Shown: positions 43,940-55,058 of the stretch, one piece after another
How the letters are laid out: every line of letters starts with the position of its first letter
Position numbering within the stretch: the stretch's first letter is position 1
From: Lithobates sylvaticus
Lineage: Eukaryota > Chordata > Amphibia > Anura > Ranidae
Direction: 5' to 3'
Assembly (NCBI GenBank): GCA_028564925.1
Contig: CM053029.1
Span: 610,923,486-610,987,485 of the forward strand
Length of the DNA: 64,000 nt
Made by a program: the position numbers and the translations under genes
The notes under the pieces: model-generated
Told to the model about the DNA's origin: nothing
The model's input: the letters and a program-made list of their open reading frames with translations, nothing else
The model's database searches: none

Positions 43940-46275
43940 TTTTCTAAATATTCATTCAGGGATGTTGGCAAACAATTTACTTTCAGAGGCTTAAATGCCT
44001 CTGAAGTTTGGTTCAGCACCACTTGTTACATTAAACCTGGCAAAGACGATACTGTAGTATCCCATTACAGACCTATTTCCCTTTTGAATGTGGATTTGAA
44101 ATTGTACGCGAAAATACTCACTAATCGTATCCTTCCCTTTCTTCCACAATTGATTTCCCTCGACCAGGTTGGCTTTATCCCTGGGAGGCCAGGGATAACA
44201 CGATCAAAGCCTTGCACATTCACCACTGGCTCTCTCACACAGCTACCCAAAAGGGTTTTTTTCTTTCATTGGATGCGGAGAAGGCGTTCGACAGAGTGGC
44301 CTGGGATTATCTCGCAGCTACGTTGGGGGCGGTGGGATTCCCCCCTCGATTCCTGCAGATGATCTTGACTTTGTATTCCCATCCCACAGCTAAGATACGG
44401 ATAAATGGTCACCTGTCGGACGCCTTCTCCATCTCGAATGGTACTCGTCAGGGATGCCCACTTTCACCCCTCATATTCATCCTTACCTTAGAACCTTTCT
44501 TACGCAAACTTAGGGCAAACCCTGATGTTAAGGGCATAGATATACGTGACAAACACTACAAACTCGCAGCATATGCCGATGACATACTCCTTTTCCTCTC
44601 CGACCCTGTCACCACTCTACCCAACCTGCTAAAGGATTTTGCCCTCTTTAACCAACTATCCAACTTACAAATTAACTTCTCAAAATCTAAGGCCCTTAAC
44701 ATTTCCCTTCCAGCACATACTGTATCTCAATGTAAGTCAAACTTCCCCTTTACTTGGTAAAACAAGGCCCTTACTTATTTGGGGATACAACTACCGACTA
44801 ATTTAGACGATCTTTATGATCTCAACTTTCTCCCAATACTTCGAACTATACAGAATGATCTTTTCAAATGGACATCTGGCCAATTCTTGTGGTTCGGACG
44901 CACGGCCATTTTGAAAATGAACATTCTACCCCGTATACTATACCTCTTACAGACTATTCCGATTAAACTCCCTTCTACTTTTTTCACGTCCTATAAAAGG
45001 ATGTGTCGGAATTTCTTATGGTCAGCCAAGTCTCCCAGGATTAGCTGGGATACTTTGACGATCCCCAAACCCAAAGGAGGCCTGGGCCTCCCTGATATTC
45101 AGAAATATTACTCCGCATGTCATCTTACCAGAATCATTGACTGGCATATTCATAAACTCTCAAAGGACTGGATTGACATTGAAGAAGCGTCTGGACCTAT
45201 CCCTTTAGCACATTTACCTTGGATTTCCGCTTCCAGCACTCCTAAAAAGTATTCTTCCCACCCACTCACTGGAGCGACTTTACAAGCATTTCGGTCGGTA
45301 GCGCACGCATTGCAATGGACACCCTACCCAGGCCCATTGTCTCCACTGGACAGCAACCCTGACTTCCCACCGGGTCTACCTCCCCCCCATACATCCACGG
45401 ACCTGTTACTGCCCACACTTACAGCATCCCAGTTCTTCCACAACTCTATTTTGCTGACACATTCTGATATCCTTTCACGTTTTCCTGAATATCATATTCC
45501 CTTTTTCAAATTTCTCCAAATCAGACACTACCTTAATAGTGAGCGTCCTTCTTCCAAATGGTGTAGAGCACTCACTCCTTTTGAAGTATTGTGCACCAAT
45601 AGCTCTCCCCTGAGACACCTCATATCTACGACATATTTGATGCTGTTTGATGATTTCAACCCTAAACAAAATGCAACAGTCAAACTTTGGGAAAGGGAAC
45701 TTGGCATAGATTTAGATGTAGAGGACTGGGAACATATATACTACTATATTCACAAAAGCTCCATGAACGCTTCAGTCCAGGAAAACTCATACAAGATCTA
45801 TGCCAGATGTTATCGTACCCCGGATATTATACACAAATACGTCCCTACTGTCTCCCCTCTCTGTTGGAGATGTGGTCTAGAAACTGGCTCCCTACTTCAT
45901 ATATGGTGGGACTGTATCTTGATCAAACCCTTCTGGGAAAAAATACATAAGGCTGTAACTCTTATCTCGACTTATACATTAGCATTAACACCGACTCAAC
46001 TTTTGCTTCACCACCTCTCTATTCCACACTCAGTTTATAGAAAATCTATTATTCCACATTTACTAAATGCCGCAAAGCAATGTATACCACTTCACTGGAA
46101 AACATCGACTGTACCTACTCTGTTGGAATGGTGCAACCGTGTAGATAGAATTTCAGACATGGAAAATATTATTCATCAAGCCAGAGATACCCCATCCTCC
46201 TATAATACCATCTGGGCCTGCTGGTTACTCTTCAAGGACTCACAATCCCATCGAGAACTTTTAAGCTTACCTTGA

Positions 46276-47000
46276 ATATATAACAAGCTGATAGAACCCT
46301 ATACATTCAGGTCGGTCTGTCATGTCCGCTATCCGTCATGCTATCAACACCTCTGCAGTCTTCTTGCCGGATGGTTCAGGCTACTGTTCTCATCCTTCCC
46401 GGGATCCCCACCTATGTCTTTTTCAATAACCATATGCTACTCTTGTACAGTTTTTCCCTAAATATGTCTGCTTTAACACTTCTCAGGTTTTAGATGTCGA
46501 ACTATAGGCGTCTTATACACCATGTTGTTTATCCGCACTCTTCCCACATAGTACTACACCTGTTTTCCAGCTCCCTTTGCACAGCATGTTCCCGCTAGGG
46601 GTGCATAGGTAGAGCGGTTATTACCGCGGTTTTCTTTGCAGATGTCTCACTCTGCCTCTTTGACTAACGCCTACTTATAATCCCTGTTAATATGCATAAA
46701 GACCACTGTCCTCTCACCCTACGTAAACCCTTGACTTCTATTAGCTATAGTTAATACCAGGTCTTTGCCTGTTCATGTTTGTATTCCTCTATGTACAACA
46801 GCCACTGATTTGCTCACATGATGAAAAGTTATGTATTATCTGTTGTGCTTCTACTTTTACTATACATATTGGAGGATTGGTTTTAGTACATTGTTCTGTA
46901 CAGAAGTTTATGTTTTCTACAAGATATGCTGTTCAAATGTAATTTTCTGTAACTGTATTTGTTCTACTTTTCTCAATAAAAATATATTGGAAAAAAAAAA
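46276..47000 (+). other. LINE 3' UTR and poly-A tail
   Basis: About 715 bp with no ORF of note, AATAAA at 46975-46980, then ten As. Contains the 19-nt complement of the ORF2 start at 46330-46348. Confidence 0.85.
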
Positions 47001-47015
47001 CAGAATAAAATAGAA

Positions 47016-47241
47016 AAAAAAAAAATAGAACAAATATAGCCGTCTTTCAAATTTTGAATGTCAAAATTCGAATCGATTTGAAAATAACGAATTACCGGTA
47101 TACAAAATGAATCCTAATATACAAAACAAATTCCGAAAACGAATCATTCTAACATAACTAATATGACCAAAATGAAATTATTAACTTAACAAACAAATCC
47201 GAAACGAAATGGAACAAATTTTTCTACCGTGCACATCTCTA
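47016..47241. mobile_element. Right end of an AT-rich hAT-like element
   Basis: Sequence rich in AAATTCGAA/ACGAAT words ending GTGCACATCTCTA at 47241, the terminal form of a TAGAGATGTGCAC inverted-repeat element. Its left end is probably in the gap; 33565-33583 and 35236-35290 would be other parts, split by the Tc1 element and the LINE. Confidence 0.5.
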
Positions 47242-47345
47242 AGTGCAACATAAAAACGTAATGGAAAAGTTATTTATAAATTAAATAAATAGATTTTTAT
47301 TAAAATTTTGCGCTTTATCAATGTAAATGTGTAAATATATGTTAA

Positions 47346-47847
47346 AGTGGTGGGCCACCCTGAAAAAAAAAACTTAAAAAAAATGTTAAAAACAATTTAA
47401 AATGAAAAAAAAAAATACATTTTTTTTTTTTACTTACCAGAAATGGCTGTTGCTAGGCAGATCGTCCTAATCTGCCTCTTCCAGCTCCGCGGTGATGTTC
47501 TCTCCTCTGCTCCGAGCGCCGTCTTCTAGTGAATGGGGCGCGGTGTGTTATGGGAACTGTGTCCCACAACACATCGCGTTCCCCATTCACAAATTCGACT
47601 CGCGCATGTGCAGTAGGCCGCGCGCCGACTCGCGCATGCGCAGTTGGCCACGCGCCGACTCGCGCATGCGCAGTAGGAAACGGGCTGCCGTTTCCCTTAC
47701 TGAGGATGGCGGCGCTGGAACCGGATCGCCGAGGGACATCTCGGCCTCCACGACCGACATCGCGGGCGCCCTGGGAGGGTAAGTGTACTTTTTTTTAGCT
47801 GCTGACTTTTAAAACATTTTTTTTTTTTTTTTAGGTGAAACACCGCT
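47346..47847. mobile_element. TTAA-flanked MITE (piggyBac/Kolobok-like target)
   Basis: TTAA at 47342-47345 and 47848-47851. Short inverted ends AAGTGGTGGGCCACC and GTGAAACACCGCTT. GC-rich interior with three CGCGCATGCGCAGT-like repeats near 47602-47680. A relative starts at 63674. Confidence 0.65.
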
Positions 47848-47851
47848 TTAA

Positions 47852-48824
47852 TATATATGTATAAAAATATTCACTAACAAAGCAAACAAAAAAAAGTTTT
47901 AATTGTTTAGCATTTATAAAAAAAAAAAAAGCATGAAAATAATAATAAAATGAAGGAGATTAGGGAGTTAATTAAGGCTGATTAGAGTAAATTTAAGGGG
48001 TTAAACAGAGGAACATTTGCTCATCCCTTTGATCTGCAGATGAAGAAACAGAAAGATACAAAAAGAAACAATGTTTCTTTTTATTTTAGCGTTTCAGCGG
48101 CTGAGTAATGTTGTTAATAAACATTGCCAGGTGCTTTTTTTTTTTTTGACGGCTCAACAGGGGAGGCTCACTGAGAGCTCAAAGAGCCGAGCCTGAAAGT
48201 ATCGGTTCAATTTATTGGTGCATTTACACGAGTACCGATACTTGTGAATACCAATACTGTATACTGATACTAGTATCAGTGTAACCCTAGCCCAAACCTT
48301 TACACTATGTCATCTGAATGAAACGAATGAATGCAAATTAATTTGTTGTTTCTTTATCATTTATTTTGGATTCGTTGAAGTTTGTTACTATTGTGATTCG
48401 GAGATTCGGATACATCCAAAATCTCCAAACAATACAAATTTTGTCTGAATTTCGATTGGTAATGAAACAAATGGCACATATCTGATGAGGACATTCAGAT
48501 AGGAGGTCCAAACAACAATGCAGGCTCACTGGTTCTTAGCTTTAAACTGGTTAGCTCGAAAATTATAAATCCAGCCATAAAATAGGGTACAAAAAAACAA
48601 GAACATAGTGCTCTCTGTATAAAGCCATGAATCCCTTTATTATTTACAAGCAAGGTATAATAAGAGGCAAAAAGGAACCGCTAACCCAGAGTCGGATGTA
48701 TCTCAGGGCTCGCTGCTCTCCATATGTATGTATAGTATCTATGTATGTACATATGGGATGGTGATGTGTGGACAGCATATAGACACAATAAAGGAAGGCG
48801 CCTTGGATTGAAGTCTGAGATGAC
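47852..48824. other. Unrecognised AT-rich stretch with a decayed MITE end
   Basis: No gene. The sequence GATACTAGTATCAGTGTAACCCTA (ending at about 48291) looks like the end of a TAGGGTTACACTGATAC-type hAT repeat, with no partner found. Confidence 0.35.
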
Positions 48825-49044
48825 CAGTGGCGGCCCGTCAATTAGGGGTGCACGGGCACCGCCCCCCCCCCATCCATGCGTCTGGCCCCCTGATCTACAT
48901 GCAGGGCACCGGACGCATTAAACCCAACGAGGTTTTTTTTTTTTGAAGCACGTGACTAGAGCCCGAGGCTCTAATAGGCTTCAAAAAAGGGTGGGCTCGG
49001 GGCACAGAGCAATGCACCCTGAGCCCACCCAATTGTGTTGCAAC

Positions 49045-49918
49045 CAGGGCTGGTGCAAGGATTTTTGACACCCTAGGCAAAACCTAATTTTGCCGTCCCC
49101 CCATTGGCTCCACCCCTGACTCCACCCCCATGTATACCCCACCTTTTCTAATGAAGCGCCCATCAACTGCAGCCCACCAATGCCCATCAATGCAGCCTAC
49201 CGGTGCCCATCAATTCAGCCTACCAGCACCCATCAATGCAGCCTACCAGCGCCCATCAACGCAGCCTACCGGCGCCCATCAATTCAGCCTACCAGCACCC
49301 ATCAATGCCACCTACCGGCGCCCATCAATGCAGCCTACCGGCGCCCATCAATGCAGCCTACCGGCGCCCATCAATGTAGCCTACCAGCGCCCATCAATGC
49401 AGCCTCACCAGCGCCCATCAAATGCAGCCTACCAGTGCTCCCATCAAATGCAGCCTACCAGCGCCCATCAAATGAAGCCTTACCTGCACCCATCAAATGT
49501 AGCCTCACCAGTGCCCTTCAAATGCAGCCTCACCAGCGCCCATCAATGCAGCCTCACCAGGGCTTATCAAATGCAGCCTCACCAGCGCCCATTAAATGAT
49601 ACCTTACCAGTGCCCATCAAATGCAGCCTCACCAGTGCCCTTCAAATGCAGCCTCACCAGCGCCCATCAACACAGCCTACCAGCGCCCATCAACGCAGCC
49701 TACCAGCGCCCATCAATGAATGTTTGCTTGCTTGCTTCCATTCTTTTGGGAGTCGGAACACAGACACAGTCCTCCACCGCAGCTGCGCCTCTGACACTGT
49801 GTGCGAACGGAGTGGCGGCTGCCTGCTGATGCTGAGACTTAGTTGCTTGCTGCAGAGAGGAGAGTTGGAATACCAGTGGCCGGGCGCCCCCTAGGCAGCA
49901 GTGGTAGCACCGGCCCTG
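49045..49918. mobile_element. hAT MITE carrying a minisatellite
   Basis: Starts CAGGGCTGGTGCAAGG, ends AGCACCGGCCCTG, with a perfect 8-bp target duplication GTTGCAAC (49037-49044 and 49919-49926). Inserted into the surrounding hAT-like element. Most of its length is the array at 49140-49725. Confidence 0.9.
49140..49725 (+). repeat. 23/24-bp minisatellite inside the hAT MITE
   Basis: About 24 units of CAGCCTACCGGCGCCCATCA plus ATG, with TCACCAG variants. Same family as 24240-24565 in opposite orientation. Generates long spurious ORFs rich in Pro, Ala and Gln. Confidence 0.88.
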
Positions 49919-50554
49919 GTTGCAACAGCGAATGAGTATTCTCTATTGTCACACTGATTCTCCTCCCGTTTCTCGATTGTCCTGAAAGGAGAAGCGATCC
50001 TATTGGCCTAGGAGGAAGAGGAAGGAGGAGACGCACGGGAAGCCCGATCGACCAACCCACCAGCCACCACTGTGACTCCAGGGATGGCTAATCCATCCAA
50101 CATCCAGCACTCCCCGACTCGGAAAGGTGAGGAAGGGGAGAGAGGAGTGTCCCGTGGAGGGGGGGGGGGGGGGTTTGTTGCTGGTGTTCCGGGTGTCCCC
50201 CCCCCCCATTATTGTGCACCAGTCGCCACTGCCACTGAAGATGACACCTGAAGATGGGTACATACGGGGCATTATTAGAGTGTTGGTACAATCAGTAAGC
50301 TTTGTGTCCATGGAGCTGAACCTGAATGCCAAATTGAATGATGTGAGGACCCATCCAGTATATGAATATTTGCCTATTTTTGGGCAGAACCCATAATAAA
50401 CAACCAGAATCTGGGAGCTGATAGTTATGGAACACAAATAATGCATGAATTCATTAACACCCCATCCTTCCCAGCCGAGTGTTCACTGACTATGAGCTAC
50501 AGCTGGGCAGACTTAAAGGGGAACTAAAAAGTCAATCTATTAAATAAATCTATC

Positions 50555-50586
<32 letters not shown>

Positions 50587-50588
50587 TA

Positions 50589-51625
50589 CACTATATCACC
50601 AAAAGTATTGGGACACCTGCCCTGGGATGCCATTAACTACTTCAATACAGGGCTTTTAAACACCCTTCCTTACCAGAGCACTTTTTGCGATTCGGCACTG
50701 CGTCGCTTTAACTAACAATTGCGCGGTCGTGCGACGTTACACCCAAACAAAATTGACGTCCTTTTTTTCCCACAAATAGAGCTTTCTTTTGGTGGTATTT
50801 GATCGCCCCTGCGGTTTTTATTTTTTGCGCTATAAAAAAAAGAAGAGCGACAATTTTGAAAAAAAACACAATATTTTTTACTTTTTGCTATAATAAATAT
50901 CCCATTTTTTTTTTAAAAAACTATTTTTTTCCTCAGTTTAGGCCGATACGTATTCTTCTATATATTTTTGGTAAAAAAAATCGCAATAAGCGTATATTGA
51001 TCGGTTTGCGCAAAAGTTATAGCGTCTACAAAATAGGGGATAGATTTATTGAATTTTTTTTTTTTTTTTTTACTAGTAATGGCGGGGATCTGCGATTTTT
51101 TTTTCGTGACTGCGACATTGCGGCGGACACTTCGGACACTTTTGACACATTTTTGGAACCATTCACATTTACACAGCGATCGTTGCTATAAAATTGCAAT
51201 GATTACTGTGTAAATGTGACTGGCAGGGAAGGGGTTAACACTAGAGGGCGCTGGAGGGGTTAATGTGTTCCCTAATCGACGTGATTCTAACTGTAGGGGG
51301 AGGGGACTTAAGGGGAGGAGACCGATCATGTGTTCCTCCGTACTGGGACCACATGATCGGTCTCCTCCCCGCTGACAGGACGTGAAGCTGTGTGTTTACA
51401 CACACAGCTCCACGGTCCCGCCCGGTCCCATTGTTTTAACGGGCAATCGCGGGTGCCCGGCGGACATCGCGCCCCCCAGGCGGCCGGGAGTCCGAGGACG
51501 TCCTATGACGCCCACCCAGGATGGTAGATCCACCTTGTGGGCGTCATATGACGGCGGGCAGTATTGAAGCGGTTAAAGTTCATGTGTGTAAAGGCAGGTG
51601 TCCCAATACTTTTGACAATATAGTG
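50589..51625. mobile_element. Tc1/mariner MITE hosting a TTAA-type MITE
   Basis: Inverted ends CACTATATCACCAAAAGTAT and the complement ACTTTTGACAATATAGTG, with TA flanks (50587-50588 and 51626-51627). Only about 97 bp remain outside the nested insertion. A dinucleotide CA/TA tract adjoins at 50555-50588. Confidence 0.88.
50637..51572. mobile_element. TTAA-flanked frog MITE, copy 1
   Basis: 936 bp with TTAA at 50633-50636 and 51573-51576. Ends CTACTTC and GAAGCGG. Contains characteristic TTTTTATTTTTTGCGCTATA, TTTGCGCAAAAGTTATAGCG and TACTAGTAATGGCGG blocks, and hairpins on ACATGATCGGTCTCC and ACACAGCGATC. Related copies at 55702, 56774 and 63141. piggyBac and Kolobok superfamilies both target TTAA; no transposase is present to choose. 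Confidence 0.85.
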
Positions 51626-51869
51626 TATGTGCAGCGTGCGGTTATTAAAGCCTACCCTCTTTGCCACTTGCACATATGAGTTATGTGGACGGCAAGAGGT
51701 TAATGACAGTTTACTATTAAAGCTCAACTTCGAGAACAGTAAATATCATCTAAATTCATCGATCATGTGGCATCTTCTGGAATCTCGGTGACCTTTGTGT
51801 ATTTCCTCCAGATCTGTGTAGTAATCCAGTGCGAGAATTCCTGTAATAGAGACCGCTCACCGCTGCCCT
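51626..51869. other. Unrecognised DNA
   Basis: Nothing supported. Confidence 0.4.
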
Positions 51870-52610
51870 CTCTCCTTGTGCAGGGAGACTGGTCTGGTCT
51901 CCAACCCTTCCTGTACACAGCTTGTAGTGGGTGGAGCCTTCTGGGTCCTTCCCACAGCTCTGCACTCCCTCCCTGTGCAGGGTGACTGGTCTTGTTTACG
52001 CCCCTCCTGTAGTTTTCTGCAGGCAACCTGTAGTAGGTGGAGCCTACTGGGACCCTCCCACAGCTCTGCTCTCTCTCTCCTTGTGCAGGGTGACTGGTCT
52101 TGTCTCCACCCCCTCCTGTAGTTTTCTGCAGGCAGCCTTTAGTGGGTGGAGCCTGCTGGGACCCTCCCACAGCTCTGCTCTCTCTTCCTGTGCAGGGTGA
52201 CTGGTCTTGTCTCCGCCCCCTCCTGTAGTTTTCCGCAGGCAACCTGTAGTAGGCGGAGCTGACTGGGTTCATCCCACAGCTCTGCTTTCTCTCCTTGAGC
52301 AGGCAGATTGGTCATTTCTCCACCCCCTCTTGTATGGTTTCAGCAGGCAGCATGTAGTGGGTGGAGCCTGCTAGGTCCCTCCCACAGCTCTCTCTCCTTG
52401 TGCAGGGGGACTGGTCATTTCTCCACCCCCTCTTGTATGGTTTCAGCAGGCAGCATGTAGTGGGTGGAGCCTGCTAGGTCCCTCCCACAGCTCTCTCTCC
52501 TTGTGCAGGGGGACTGGTCATTTCTCCACCCCCTCTTGTATGGTTTCAGCAGGCAGCATGTAGTGGGTGGAGCCTGCTGGGCCCCTCCCACAGCTCTGCT
52601 CTCTGCATAG
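51870..52610. repeat. Tandem repeat, unit about 101-112 bp
   Basis: Seven units, each with GTGCAGGGNGACTGGTC, CCACCCCCTC, TGTAGTGGGTGGAGCCT and CCTCCCACAGCTCT. The last three units are nearly identical 101-bp copies, so the array grew recently at its right side. Confidence 0.9.
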
Positions 52611-52827
52611 GCAATGTAGAGTACAGTGATGAGGTCACTACTACATTTACAAGGTAATATCTAGGTTTGTGAAGGCATTTGGTGCCTTTATAGGTGGAAT
52701 AATAACCTCTTTAACTCCTGAGGAATATATTTTAATTACATTTTTCTGTGCCCAGAGTTCCACTTTAAATACATACAATACAATACAAGGAGTATTCCTC
52801 ATTATTTAGTAAAGTCCGCTTTGGGAC
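52611..52827. other. Unrecognised DNA
   Basis: No feature seen. Confidence 0.4.
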
Positions 52828-53892
52828 TAGGGTGACCACATTTCCAAACTGCCATTCATGGACCCCCCCCCCCCCCCCGCGCACCCGCCCAAAAGAGAGG
52901 TTTTTGATACTTTTTTTTGCTAATTTTCGGGTGAAAAAAGCAAACAGTGGTAACCAGTTTAGACAGGTGGTATGCAATGTGCACCTGCTTTAAGTCACTT
53001 AGTGACAACAGCGTACTTTGTACATCACTTGCTCTGGCAAGTTCTGCTGTCCCCCTCCATTCTGCTGCTGTCCCCCCTCCAGTTTTCCTCCGTGTCCCCC
53101 CTCTCTTCTGCTGTCTGACGGAGGGGGACACGGAGGAAAAACGGAGGGGGACAGCAGAATGGAGGGGGACACAGAGGAAGAACGGAGGGGGACAGCAGAA
53201 TGGAGGGGGACACAGAGGAAGAACGGAGGAGGACAGCAGAATGGAGGGGGACACGGAGCAAAAACGGAGGGGGACACGGAGCAAGAACGGAGGGGGACAC
53301 GGAGCAAGAATGGAGGGGGACACGGAGCAAGAACGGAAGGGGACAGCAGAACAGAGGGGGACACGGAGGAAGAATGGAGGGGGACAGCAGCAGTGCTCAG
53401 GAGGAGAGAAGTTGAACAACTGTGGCTCTGTCTGATGGTGATCAGTCTGGTCACCGTCACATGGCGTCACTCTGTGCACTGCTGGCTGGCTGGTGTGGCT
53501 GCTCGCTCTCTCAGACTAGGCGGTGGGCGCGCGCTGCTCTCAGTCGTAGGATGCGGGCAGGTGCACTGCCCACACTGACTGCCAGTGCCCACGTGTCTGT
53601 CAGCCCGCCTCTCAGGCCTCAGCTGACGTCACTGGTTTCTAGACGCGGGGCGGCCCCTAGCCTAGCAACCAGCCTGGCAGCCAGCCAGCCTATGATGTGT
53701 CATGTCATGTGTGAGATTCTGAGATGTGTTAAACTTTATAAGGGTGGCGGTGGACGGGCGGAGTGAGACGGCGTTGCGGACTGGCCTGGTCACTGTGTTT
53801 TTTTTTCCATTCCGGGACACTGTATTGTCCCGGAATGAAGGTGCCCGGGACACGGGACAAAAATCTCAAATCAGGGACACGTGGGCACCCTA
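52828..53892. mobile_element. hAT element, non-autonomous, with purine-rich minisatellite
   Basis: Starts TAGGGTGACCACATTTCC, ends GTGGGCACCCTA, with a perfect 8-bp target duplication TTTGGGAC (52820-52827 and 53893-53900). A subterminal inverted repeat (CCGGGACACTGTATTGTCCCGG) lies near 53813-53834. No transposase. A C run lies at 52861-52878. Confidence 0.9.
53040..53392. repeat. Purine-rich minisatellite with a hairpin head
   Basis: Units of CGGAGGGGGACACGGAGCAA plus GAA, mixed with GACAGCAGAATGGAGGG variants. The first 80 bp (53045-53112) are pyrimidine-rich and complementary to the following units, giving a large hairpin around 53115. Strong purine/pyrimidine strand bias. Confidence 0.85.
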
Positions 53893-53900
53893 TTTGGGAC

Positions 53901-54629
53901 CTGGAGCCTGGGGATTTCTTAGAGATCCGGGAGGGATAAAATCCCCAGTCCTGGGTCCGGAATTTGAGACTCACCAGCACACTGATTGTTCAGGTGTGTG
54001 TTGGCCTGATAGTAGAGTCAGGACCATGGTTCTGGACTCCACCCCAGAGAGACAGGAGGTCTCTAGGAGTCCAGAGAGTGCAGGTGTGCACTAATCAAAG
54101 CCAGAGACCCAAGTCTGAGGACCAGTACAGCAAGAGGCTGTAAGCTGGGTGCACCAAGGTGTTTGCTGGAAAAGTCTGTAGGAGACAGACAAGGGACTGG
54201 AGGGTAAGGCCAGAGCAGAGTGCTGCAATTGACAGCCAACTAGGCTAACTGTCATTTTTTGTTGTTGACGGAAAGGAATGCTGAAACCCCTGCGAGGGAA
54301 ACTTATCTGTGTTTATGGAACTTTCATTTAATAAAAATGGGCAAACAAAGCCCTTAAAAAGAAGAACCAGCGAGTGGCGGAGTCCTTCAAGCTTTACCTC
54401 TGATGCTGATCCTTTACAGCCCACACATTCCCCCAAGACCCATCAATAATATTGTGACCGGTGTCATTCGATGAGCCCACACTAAAGAATAATCTTCATT
54501 CATGGCTGCCCCTGGTTTAATCATCGATCGAGCCCTCGCAATCACAAAGCGCACTCCTAGCACTCCAACGCGTGTGTGTCTTCCAGCCCCGTCTCCTGCC
54601 CGCTCCTCGGCGCCCTGTGTTGTGTATTC
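53901..54629. other. Unrecognised DNA
   Basis: No supported gene or repeat. Confidence 0.4.
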
Positions 54630-54632
54630 TAT

Positions 54633-55058
54633 AGCCCCATACACACGGTCGGACAATCCGCGGACCAGGTCGGTCGGATCCTGTCCGTCATACTTTGTCT
54701 GATGTTGGTTTTGCGTACACACGGTCGGACAAAGTTGTCGGAAAATCCGATCATTCTGAACGTGGTGACGTTTGTTGCCTACGACGGGACTACGTAGAGG
54801 CTAGTAGCCAATAGCTTTGGTCTTGTAATGTGATCTGAGCATGCGTAGCACTTTGTCCGGTCGGACAACCGTACACACGATCGGATTTGGTGTGATCGGA
54901 CCGGGTTGTCGGCAAATCTATCCAGCAGGAGATAAGACTTTGTCCGTCGGACAATCCGACGTACACTGTCCGATGGTGCATACACACGGTCTGATTTTTC
55001 AACAACATTGTCCGATCGGACAGAATCCATGAAAAAGTCCGACCGTGTGTATGGGGCT
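54633..55058. mobile_element. Short inverted-repeat MITE
   Basis: 426 bp, ends AGCCCCATACACACGGTCGG and its complement, flanked by TAT on both sides (54630-54632 and 55059-55061). Interior has repeated GTCGGACAA/TTGTCCGA words in both orientations. A 3-bp duplication suggests PIF/Harbinger, but TAT is not the classic TWA. Confidence 0.75.

Larger units (their letters stand above)
40546..44031. mobile_element. 3.5-kb palindromic hammerhead-bearing element inside LINE ORF2
   Basis: Flanked by a 15-bp duplication of LINE sequence, TAAACCTGGCAAAGA (40531-40545 and 44032-44046). Arms 40549-42155 and 42336-43939 are almost perfect reverse complements (about 1605 bp each; the few differences include one base near 42018/42472). 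The spacer (42156-42335) is unique. A 92-bp tail (43940-44031) lies outside the right arm. Each arm has a hammerhead motif pointing away from the centre, AT-rich outer parts and a GC-rich inner part with GCGCATGCGCC palindromes. No reverse transcriptase is encoded. Head-to-head dimers and hammerheads both occur in Penelope-like elements; membership is inferred. Confidence 0.8.
38915..46275 (+). pseudogene. LINE ORF2: endonuclease and reverse transcriptase, interrupted
   Basis: N-terminal APE-type endonuclease (38990-39700): LNVRGLN, FLQETHF, NIYAPN, VVGGDFNVALN, YSRLDHFF, ISDHNPV. The RT domain begins with KPGKSPGPDGL and LIPKPGKE (to 40545). A 3486-bp insertion follows, and RT resumes at 44047 with YRPISLLNVD, VGFIPGR, SLDAEKAFDRVAWDYL (first Asp), GTRQGCPLSPL and AAYADDILLF (YADD). 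The C-terminal part has a CWRCGLETGSLLHIWWDC zinc-knuckle-like motif. Besides the insertion I see one frame shift near 44195 and one in-frame TAA at 44758-44760. It performs target-primed reverse transcription in intact relatives. Confidence 0.93.
35291..47000 (+). mobile_element. L1/Tx1-type LINE, full length, split by an insertion
   Basis: Target duplication CAGAATAAAATAGAA, 15 bp and perfect, at 35276-35290 and 47001-47015. Starts GGGGGCGTGGCTTGGCC; ends with AATAAA (46975-46980) and a poly-A tail (46991-47000). Two ORFs: ORF1 at 35405-36550, ORF2 at 38915-46275 (interrupted at 40546-44031). Without the insertion and its duplicated target the LINE is about 8.2 kb. The perfect duplication and intact ORF1 suggest a fairly recent insertion, into an AT-rich hAT-like element. 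Confidence 0.95.
48825..50237. mobile_element. hAT-like element with nested hAT MITE
   Basis: Ends CAGTGGCGGCCCGTC and GTCGCCACTGCCACTG; 8-bp flanks GAGATGAC (48817-48824) and AAGATGAC (50238-50245), one mismatch. Contains long C/G runs (48861-48869; 50157-50174; 50200-50208) and the 49045-49918 element. No transposase seen. Confidence 0.75.

Noticed and set aside
49130-49894. A 254-codon Pro/Gln/Ser-rich ORF
   Set aside because: Translation of the 23/24-bp minisatellite in a MITE.
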